Positions 55,600 to 64,000 of a stretch of 64,000 bases of DNA are shown piece after piece; the first letter of the stretch is position 1, and every line of letters starts with the position of its first letter. This stretch comes from Cepaea nemoralis (taxonomy: Eukaryota; Mollusca; Gastropoda; Stylommatophora; Helicidae). The DNA lies in NCBI GenBank assembly GCA_014155875.1, contig JACEFZ010017439.1:1-64000 (forward strand), given 5' to 3'. A program made the position numbers and the translations under genes. Under the pieces are notes generated by a model. That model worked only from the letters and a program-made list of their open reading frames with translations, was not told the DNA's origin and ran no database searches.

Positions 55600-56400
55600 C
55601 GCCATCACCAAAGCCCGGGCAATTAGAGCAGTTGTTGATTCCCACAGGAAAAGTCCGAGTAATTAGAACAGTTGTTGATTCCCACAGGAAACGTCCGGGC
55701 AACTAGAACAGTTGTTGATTCCCACAGGAAACGTCCGGGCAATTAGAACAGTTGTTGATTCCCACAGGAAAAGTCCGGGCAACTAGAACAGTTGTTGATT
55801 CCCACAGGAAACGTCCGGCCAATTAGAACAGTTGTTGATTCCCACAGGAAACGTCCGAGCAACTAGAACAGTTGTTGATTCCCACAGGAAACGTCCGGGC
55901 AATTAGAACAGTTGTTGATTCCCACAGGAAAAGTCCGGGCAACTAGAACAGTTGTTGATTCCCACAGGAAAAGTCCGGGCAACTAGAACAGTTGTTGATT
56001 CCCACAGGAAAAGTCCGGGCAATTAGAACAGTTGTTGATTCCCACAGGAAAAGTCCGGGCAATTAGAACAGTTGTTGATTCCCACAGGAAACGTCCGGGC
56101 AATTAGAACAGTTGTTGATTCCCACAGGAAACGTCCGGGCAATTAGAACAGTTGTTGATTCCCACAGGAAACGTCCGGGCAATTAGAACATTTGTTGATT
56201 CCCTCAGTGAAAGTCCGGGCAATTAGAACAGTTGTTGATTCCCACAGGAAACGTCCGGGCAATTAGAACAGTTGTTGATTCCCACAGGAAAAGTCCGGGC
56301 AATTAGAACATTTGTTGATTCCCGCAGTGAAAGTCCGGACAATTAGAACAGTTGTTGATTCCCACAGGAAACGTCCGGGCAATTAGAACAGTTGTTATGT
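55600..56400. repeat. 40-bp minisatellite of acceptor-like sequence
   Basis: Twenty copies of exactly 40 bp. The plus strand of each has gttgttgattcccacag|g, a good 3' splice-site consensus, followed by aaacgtccgggcaattagaa. Only a few substitutions (aac/aag, attag/actag, gggc/gagc) distinguish units. Confidence 0.94.
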
Positions 56401-56700
56401 AACATTATGTACATGCGTTGTGACGTGAAATGTGTATTTGTGCGTTGTGAGCTGAAATATGTATGTGTGATTGGTGATGTGAAACATGTATAAATACGTT
56501 GCGTCAAATATGTCTATGTGTGTTATGTTAAATATGTCTATGTGTGTTATGTGAAATATGTCTATATGTGTTATGTCAAATATGTATATATGTGTTATGT
56601 AAAATATGTCTATATGTGTTATGTCAAATATGTCTGATTGTGTTATATCAAATATGTCTGATTGTGTTATGTCAAATATGTCTATGCGTGTTGTGATGTC
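56401..56700. repeat. 24-bp minisatellite
   Basis: About ten copies of 'gtgttatgtcaaatatgtct' + 'atgt', irregular at the left. Confidence 0.88.
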
Positions 56701-56759
56701 GAGCAGGGTCGTGTGAGTGGAGACGTCCTTGTTGTGGGTTTGTGAGTTCAAGCACACAC

Positions 56760-57850
56760 ACACATATGTTGATTGTCCATCAAGAATGATGATGACCATT
56801 CATTTCATCCAGTGGGGTTGAAAGTATTAAGTCGTGAGTTCTAAGATGGCTGATAAGGCCTTTTTTTTGGCTCGAAATGTTGTTTGACAATGTGGGCAAA
56901 GAATGCTTGACGTTCCAGGAGGAGGATCTCCTGCATTGGTTGTTATGTCCAGCCTTTTCTTCACAGCTCTTGCAGTCCTGTTTGCTTCACAAGTGACTGC
57001 ACCTTTGCGTAATGATGTACGCCACGAATGTCGGTCTTTGGCACCAGTCTCGCAAGTGTCAAGATGAATTCCAAAGCTTTTAGTGAGCTCTTCAAAGTGT
57101 CTTTAAAGCGTTTCCTCTGACCTTCTTGGGAGCGTTTACCACAACACAGCTCGCCGTAAAAAATTCGTTTAGGGAGCCTGTGATCTGGCATGCGAGTTAA
57201 GTGACCAGCCCAGCAAATCTGATTTTTCATTAGTAGAGTGTGGATACTGGGCATGGACGATCTTTCTAGGACTTCAGTTCTGGAATCTTGTCTTGCCATT
57301 TAATCTTCAATAGCTACATGAGGCAGACTGTGTGGAAGTGGTTTAATTTCCTAGCGTGTCGCTGATAAACAGTCCAGGTTTCACAAGCATATAGCAGTGT
57401 GGATAATACAACTGCTTTGTAGACTTTTAGCTTTGTTTGCAGGCTTATTCCAGTTCTGTCCCACACATTCTTGTACACTCTGCCAAAGGCCGCGCTGGCC
57501 TTGGAGATTCTTGCATTCACTTCGTCATCAATTGTGGCAGCTTGTGACACAGTGCTGCCAAGATAAGTGAATTTGTCCACAACACTTAGACTATGACCAT
57601 TCACTTTGATATTCGGCACAGTGTGATTATTCCCTGGAGCTGGCTGGTACATAACTAATCTTCTCCACGTTGATATTGAGCCCAAAGTTGGCACAGGCAT
57701 GTGAGAAAGCTGAAACATTGTGTTGCATGTCCGCCTCTGAGTTGGCATATAGAGAGCAATCATTAGCAAACAGCAGTTCTCTGACGGTGTCGCTGTTAGT
57801 TTTGGTGTTGGCTTTCAGCCTTCTGAGATTGAACAAGTAACTATTCATCA
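56760..57850 (-). pseudogene. decayed LINE fragment (RT thumb and C-terminal finger)
   Basis: Minus-strand pieces in order are ELLFANDCSLYANSEADMQH (catalytic FADD changed to FAND), YLGSTVSQAATIDDEVNARI, LYACETWT, ICWAGHLTRMPDHRLPKRIF and GKRSQEGQRKRFKDTLK. They end in a broken C2H2 finger (CPHCQTTF). The architecture matches 4940-6395 but the sequence is different, so this is a second member of that group. Several frameshifts and the lost catalytic Asp show it is dead. Confidence 0.85.
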
Positions 57851-57859
57851 GACACTTGT

Positions 57860-59220
57860 AACATCAGATTCATGTGACATCAGACAATTGTGACATCAGT
57901 CACGTGTGACATCACAAAAACTTACTGACAAGCAGGCACGTTGTGACAGATCAAACGAAAACTTGTCACATCAGACACTTGTGACATCGAAACACTAAAA
58001 ATCAGGACAGACTTTGTGAACATACAACCACATTGTCACATCAGAACACTGTTGGTGTGGACAAAACGACTTGTATCGAACAGACTCAGACAATGTGATG
58101 ACCAACACTTGGCACAATCAAAGACACTTGGTGACATCAGAAAACTTTTTGGACAAACAATCAAAACATCTTGTGGACATCAAGCAGGCTTGTGACATCA
58201 AAACAACTTGTGAACATCAAACACGTGTGACATTCAAACACTTTGTGACACTCGACACACGCTGTGATGACATCAGATACTTATAGCGCATCTGACACTG
58301 AATTGTGGTATCATACGTCTTTGTGGACATAAGCATAGTATGGTGACACACGAAACTTGTGACATCAGACACTTGTGACATCAGACAAGTGTCACATAAT
58401 ATACATGGGACATCAGACACGTGTGACATTATAGACATGTGACATCAAACAATTTTGACATGAGACACTTGTGACATCAGATATGTGTGACATCAGATAT
58501 GTGTGACATCAGACACTTGTGACATCAGACACTTGTGACATCAGATATATGTGACGCCAGACACTTGTGACATCAGATATATGTGACATCAGATATGTGT
58601 GACATCAGATATATGTGACATCAGACACTTGTGACATCAGATATATGTGACATAGATATGTGTGACATCAGATATATGTGACATCAGACACTTGTGACAT
58701 CAGATATATGTGACATCAGACACTTGTGACATCAGATATATGTGACATCAGACACTTGTGACATAAGATATATGTGACATCAGACACTTGTGACATCAGA
58801 TATATGTGACGCCAGACACATGTGACATCAGACACTTGTGACATCAGATATATGTGACATCAGATACATGTGACATCAGATATATGTGACATCAGAAATA
58901 TGTGACATTATATATATGTGACATGAAACAATTGTGACATCAGACACTTGTGACATCAGATATATGTGATATCAGACACTTGAGATATCCAACACATGTG
59001 ACATTAGACACTTGTCACAACAGACACTTGTCACATCAGACACTTGTAACAAAAGATAGTTGTGACATCAGACACTTGTGCATTAGATAATGTGACATCA
59101 GACACTTGTCACATCATACACTTGTCACATCAGACACTTGTCACATCAGACACTTGTCACATCAGACACTTGTGACATCAGACACTTGTCACATCAGACA
59201 CATGTGACATAGGACACTTG
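57860..59220. repeat. 16-bp minisatellite 'gacatcagacacttgt'
   Basis: Over 60 copies with variants (gatatatgt, gatatgtgt, gtcacatcag). The left third (57860-58440) is irregular, with many indels. Confidence 0.92.
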
Positions 59221-59249
59221 CGACAAATTCAACAAGACACGTGCTGACA

Positions 59250-59523
59250 CCTCCAGCCCTAGACCAGGTAGCCCAGACAAACTTGTGTGACCGTGTCTCG
59301 TGTGTGGCCAGGTAACTGAGGTGACACAGACAGACATGTGTGACCGTGTCTCGTGTGTGGCCAGGTAACTGAGGTGACACAGATAGACATGTGTGACCGT
59401 GTCTCGTGTGTGTCCAGGTAACTGAGGTGACACAGACAGACTTGTGTTACCGTGTCTCGTGTGTGGTCAGGTAGCTGAGGTGATACAGACAGACATGTGT
59501 GACTGTGTCTCGTGTGTGACCAG
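59250..59523. repeat. 53-bp minisatellite ending at an acceptor
   Basis: Five copies of a 53-bp unit. Each contains gtgtctcgtgtgtggccag|gtaactgagg. The last reads gtgtctcgtgtgtgaccag|gttcctgagg, where the bar is the acceptor of the exon at 59524, so both sides of the intron-exon border are repeated. Confidence 0.93.
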
Positions 59524-59621
59524 GTTCCTGAGGCAGAGGGAGGAGAGACAACTCAAGTTTGGTTTGATGGAGAGGAGGAGAACCGCAACTCTCATCTTAT
59601 CACGCTACCATGGCGATCTAG
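59524..59621 (+). CDS. novel membrane-protein gene, cytoplasmic exon
   Basis: A 98-base exon with acceptor gtgtgtgaccag and donor CTAG|GTGAGT. It enters in phase 2, completing the Arg left by the transmembrane exon, and leaves in phase 1. The product FLRQREERQLKFGLMERRR continues TATLILSRYHGDL. The strongly basic, charged helix right after the membrane segment fits a cytoplasmic tail. Further exons should lie beyond the right edge. Function unknown. Confidence 0.72.
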
Positions 59622-59639
59622 GTGAGTATTTGTGTGTGG

Positions 59640-60545
59640 TTTGTGGGATGTCCTGTGTGGTCTGTCCTGTGTGGTCTGTCCTGTGTGGGGTGTCCTGTGT
59701 GGTCTGTCCTGTGTGGTCTGTCCTGTGTGGGGTGTCCTGTGTGGTGTGTCCTGTGTGGAGTGTCCTGTGTGGAGTGTCCTGTGTGGGTTGTCCTGTGTGT
59801 AGTGTCCTGTGTGGTGTATCCTGTGTGGGTTCTCCTGTGTGGGATGTCCTGTGTGGGTTGTTCTGTGTGCAGTGTCCTGCGTGGGTTGTTCTGTGTGGTC
59901 TATCCTGTGTGGTGTGTCTTGTGTGCGTTGTCCTGTGTGGGGTGTCCTGTGTGGGTTGTCCTGTGTGGAGTGTCCTGTGTGGGTTGTTCTGTGTGGTCTG
60001 TTCTGTGTGGCGTGTCTTGTGTGCGTTGTCCTGTGTGGGGTGTCCTGTGTGGGGTGTCCTGTGTGGGTTGTCCTGCGTGGAGTGTCCTGTTTGGGTTGTT
60101 CTGTGTGGTCTGTCCTGTGTGGTGTGTCTTGTGTGCGTTGTACTGTGTGGGGTGTTCTGTGTGGGTTGTCCTGTGAGGGATGTCCTGTGTAGGATGTCCT
60201 ATGTGGAGTGTAATGTATGGTTGTCTTGTGTGGAGTGTCCTTTGTGGGCTGTCCTGTGTGGGGTGTCATGTTTGGGTTACCTGCGTGGTGTCCTGTGTGG
60301 TGTGTCCTGCGTACGTTGTCCTGTGTGGGGTGTCCTATGTGGGTTGTCCTATGTGGGATGTCCTGTGTAGGGTGTCATGTAGGGTGTCCTGTATTGGTTG
60401 TCCTGTGAGGGATGCCCTGAGTAGGATGTTTTGTCTGGAGTGTCCTGTATGGTTGTCCTGTGTGGAGTGTCCTTTGTGGGTTGTATGTGTGGTATGTCCT
60501 GTGTGAGATGTCCTGTGTGAGGTGTCCTGTGTGGGGTGTCTGTGT
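59640..60545. repeat. ~16-19-bp minisatellite 'tgtcctgtgtggg'
   Basis: About 50 irregular units of tgtcctgtgtggggtgtcct, with longer periods near the right end. Open frames over 225 codons on both strands are repeat-made. Confidence 0.92.
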
Positions 60546-63500
60546 TAAGTGATGGTTGTTTTCCTTGTGAACTAACAACTAGCCAGGTATATCATCCTTT
60601 TGAACTAACAAATAGCCAGGTCTATTGCCCTTGTGAACTAACAACTAGCCAGGTCTATCATCCCTGTGAACTAACAACTAGCCAGGTCTATTGTCCTTGT
60701 GAACTAACAACTAGTCAGGTCTATTGTCCTTGTGAACTAACAACTAACCAGGTCTATTGTCCTTGTGAACTAACAACTAGCCAGGTCTATCATCCTTGTG
60801 AACTAACAACTAGCCAGGTCTATTGTCCTTGTGAACTAACAACTGTCCAGGTCTATTGTCCTTGTGAACTAACAACTAGCCAGGTCTATCATCCTTGTGA
60901 ACTAACAACTGTCCAGGTCTATCATCCTTGTGAACTAACAACTAGCCAGGTCTATTGTCCTTGTGAACTAACAACTAGCCAGGTCTATCATCCTTGTGAA
61001 CTAACAACTAGCCAGGTTTATCATCCTTGTGAACTAACAACTGTCCAGGTTTATTGTCCTTGTGAACTAACAACTGTCCAGGTTTATTGTCCCTGTGAAC
61101 TAACAACTAGCCAGGTCTATTGTCCTTGTGAACTAACAACTAGTCAGGTCTATTGTCCTTGTGAACTTACAACTAGTCAGGTCTATTGTCCTTGTGAACT
61201 AACAACTAATCAGGTCTATTGTCATTGTGAACTAACAACTAACCAGGTCTATTGTCCTTGTGAACTAACAACTAGCCAGGTCTATCATCCTTGTGAACTA
61301 ACACCTAGCCAGGTATATTGTCCTTGTGAACTAACAACTAGTCAGGTCTATTGTCCTTGTGAAACTAACAACTAGCCAGGTCTATCATCCTTGTGAACTA
61401 ACAACTTTCCAGGTCTATCTCCTTGTGAACTAACAACTATAGCCAGGTCTATTGTCCTTGTGAACCTAACAACTAGCCAGGTCTATATCCTTGTGAACTA
61501 ACAACTAGCCAGGTCTATCATCCTTGTGAACTACAACTGTCCAGGTTTATTGTCCTGTGAACTAACAACTGTCCAGGTTTATTGTCCTTGTGAACTAACA
61601 ACTGTCCAGGTTTATTGTCCTTGTGAACTAACAACTGTCCAGGTTTATTGTCCTTGTGAACTAACAACTAGCCAGGTCTATCATCCTTGTGAACTAACAA
61701 CTAGCCAGGTCTATCATCCTTGTGAACTAACAACTAGCCAGGTCTATTGTCCTTGTGAACTAACAACTGTCCATGTTTATTGTCCTTGTGAACTAACAAC
61801 TGTCCAGGTCTATCATCCTTGTGAACTAACAACTCGTCCAGGTTCTATTGTTTCCTTGTTGAACTACAACTAGTCCAGTCATTGTCCTTGTGAAACTAAC
61901 AACTAACCAGGTCTATTGTCATTGTGAACTAACAACTAACCAGGTCTATTGTCCTTGTGAACTAACAACTAGCCAGGGCTATCATCCTTGTGAACTAACA
62001 ACTAGCCAGGTCTATTGTCCTTGTGAACTAACAACTAGCCAGGTCTATCATCCTTGTGAACTAACAACTGTCCAGGTTTATTGTCCTTGTGAACTAACAA
62101 CTAGCCAGGTCTATCATCCTTGTGAACTAACAACTAGCCAGGTCTATCATCCTTGTGAACTAACAACTAGCCAGGTCTATTGTCCTTGTGAACTAACAAC
62201 TAGCCAGGTCTATTGTCCTTGTGAACTAACAACTGTCCAGGTCTATCATCCTTGTGAACTAACAACTGTCCAGGTTTATTGTCCTTGTGAACTAACAACT
62301 GTCCAGGTCTATTGTCCTTGTGAAATAACAACTGTCCAGGTCTATCATCCTTGTGAACTAACAACTAGCCAGGTCTTTTGTCCTTCTGAACTAACAACTG
62401 TCCAGGTTTATTGTCCTTGTGAACTAACAACTAACCAGGTCTATTGTCATTGTGAACTAACAACTAACCAGGTCTATTGTCCTTGTGAACTAACAACTAG
62501 CCAGGTCTATCATCCTTGTGAACTAACAACTAGAAAGGTCTATTGTCCTTGTGAACTAACAACTGTCCAGGTCTATTGTCCTTGTGAACTAACAACTAGC
62601 CAGGTCTATCATCCTTGTGAACTAACAACTGTCCAGGTCTATCATCCTTGTGAACTAACAACTAGCCAGGTCTATTGTCCTTGTGAACTAACAACTAGCC
62701 AGGTCTATCATCCTTGTGAACTAACAACTGTCCAGGTTTATTGTCCTTGTGAACTAACAACTGTCCAGGTTTATTGTCCTTGTGAACTAACAACTAGCCA
62801 GGTCTATCATCCTTGTGAACTAACAACTAGCCAGGTCTATCATCCTTGTGAACTAACAACTAGCCAGGTCTATTGTCCTTGTGAACTAACAACTAGCCAG
62901 GTCTATTGTCCTTGTGAACTAACAACTGTCCAGGTTTATACCTGTCTCAGGTTTTGTGAACTAACAACTGTCCAGGTCTATTGTCCTTGTGAACTAACAA
63001 CTGTCCAGGTCTATCATCCTTGTGAACTAACAACTGTCCAGGTCTATTGTCCTTGTGAACTAACAACTGTCCAGGTTTATTGTCCTTGTGAACTAACAAC
63101 TGTCCAGTTTATTGTTCTTGTGAACTAACAACTAACCAGGTTTATTGTCCTTGTGAACTAACAACTGTCCAAGTTTATTGTTTTTGTGAACTAACAACTG
63201 TCCAGGTCTATTGTCCTTGTGAACTAACAACTAGTCAGGTCTTTCATCCTTGTGAACTAACAACTAGCCATGTCTTTTGTCCTTCTGAACTAACAACTGT
63301 CCAGGTTTATTGTCCTTGTGAACTAACAACTAGCCAGGTCTATTGTCCTTGTGAACTAACAACTGTCCAGGTTTATTGTCCTTGTGAACTAACAACTCAC
63401 CAGGTTTATTGTCCTTGTGAACTAACAACTGTCCAGTTTATTGTCCATGTGAACTAACAACTAGCCAGGTTTATTGTCCTTGTGAACTAACAACTGTCCA

Positions 63501-63560
63501 GTTCATTGTCCCTGTGAACTAACAACTGTCCAGTTTATTGTCCCTGTGAACTAACAACTG
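60546..63560. repeat. 33-bp minisatellite with branch-point and acceptor motifs
   Basis: About 90 copies of a 33-bp unit: ccttgtgaactaacaactag + ccaggtctattgt. CTAAC followed 12-14 bases later by CCAG resembles a branch point and 3' splice site. As eleven codons it gives repeat-made frames (CELTTSQVYCP). Two unit types (tagcc, tgtcc) alternate irregularly. Isolated single-base losses occur at about 61360-61550 and 61830-61890. Confidence 0.94.
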
Positions 63561-64000
63561 TCCTATGTGGGTTGTCCTATGTGGGATGTCCTGTGTAGGG
63601 TGTCGTGTAGGGTGTCCTGTATTGGTTGTCCTGTGAGGGATGCCCTGAGTAGGATGTTTTGTCTAGAGTGTCCTGTATGGTTGTCCTGTGTGGAGTGTCC
63701 TTTGTGGGTTGTATGTGTGGTATGTCCTGTGTGAGATGTCCTGTGTGAGGTGTCCTGTGTGGGGTGTCTGTGTTAAGTGATGGTTGTTTTCCTTGTGAAC
63801 TAACAACTAGCCAGGTATATCATCCTTTTGAACTAACAAATAGCCAGGTCTATTGTCCTTGTGAACTAACAACTAGCCAGGTCTATCATCCCTGTGAACT
63901 AACAACTAGCCAGGTCTAATGTCCTTGTGAACTAACAACTAGTCAGGTCTATTGTCCTTGTGAACTAACAACTAACCAGGTCTATTGTCATTGTGAACTA
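63561..64000. repeat. second copy of the array junction (3.2-kb duplication)
   Basis: 63563-63870 repeats 60335-60642 almost base for base (offset about 3,228), including unusual units such as gatgccctgagtaggatgtt and the unique gttaagtgatggttgttttc. The array then restarts as at 60560. Confidence 0.9.

Noticed and set aside
55600..56400. CRISPR-like array
   Set aside because: Units are contiguous 40-bp repeats without variable spacers, in a eukaryotic intron.
59444..63128. Frames of 225-412 codons in the terminal arrays
   Set aside because: Repeat-made (33-bp and ~19-bp units). Only 59524-59621 has exon features.

Overview
This is a eukaryotic genomic window, most likely from an invertebrate animal and plausibly a mollusc. 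The evidence is phase-consistent coding exons in very long introns, several families of non-LTR retrotransposons, a Penelope-like element, a hAT-type MITE and a very large load of minisatellites. The species assignment is inference. There are no bacterial operons, CRISPR arrays or recognisable structural RNA genes.

Two host genes point away from each other. On the minus strand lie three exons of a diphosphoinositol-polyphosphate phosphohydrolase (NUDT3/DIPP family): exon 1 at 25572-25676, exon 2 with the whole Nudix box at 3307-3462, and exon 3 at 1244-1328. The rest of the gene lies beyond the left edge. Intron 1 is 22.1 kb. On the plus strand, starting 1.7 kb from NUDT exon 1, is an unrecognised gene built from small exons with matching phases: signal-peptide exon 27346-27400, then 28458-28552, possibly 39549-39743, 41638-41784, 44145-44260, a transmembrane exon at 55166-55273, and 59524-59621. 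The model predicts a type I single-pass membrane protein with a basic cytoplasmic tail that continues past the mapped exons.

Layout: 1-3300, minisatellites around NUDT exons 2-3. 3513-7286, terminal direct repeats (possible LTR element) holding an older LINE fragment. 7430-9895, a 47-bp array with a LINE fragment inserted in it. 10190-14590, a decayed LINE and a nearly intact RTE-like element. 14820-24933, a nested pair of LINEs of one family with both sets of target-site duplications (TSDs) preserved. 24985-25571, an array abutting NUDT exon 1. 25677-27345, the shared 5' flank. 27346-64000, the second gene, whose introns hold more than 20 arrays, a Penelope-like remnant, a CR1/L2-like LINE and its tails, a hAT MITE, a foldback element and three copies of a ~140-bp SINE-like unit.

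The most unusual signal is the relation between minisatellites and splice sites. At least six arrays abut an exon and have repeat units that copy the adjacent splice donor or acceptor, sometimes with a few exon bases. Further intronic arrays repeat donor-, acceptor- or branch-point-like sequence with no exon next to them. Second is the ~140-bp unit, which forms the 3' end of the big LINE family and also occurs alone with a constant 5' boundary and its own TSDs.
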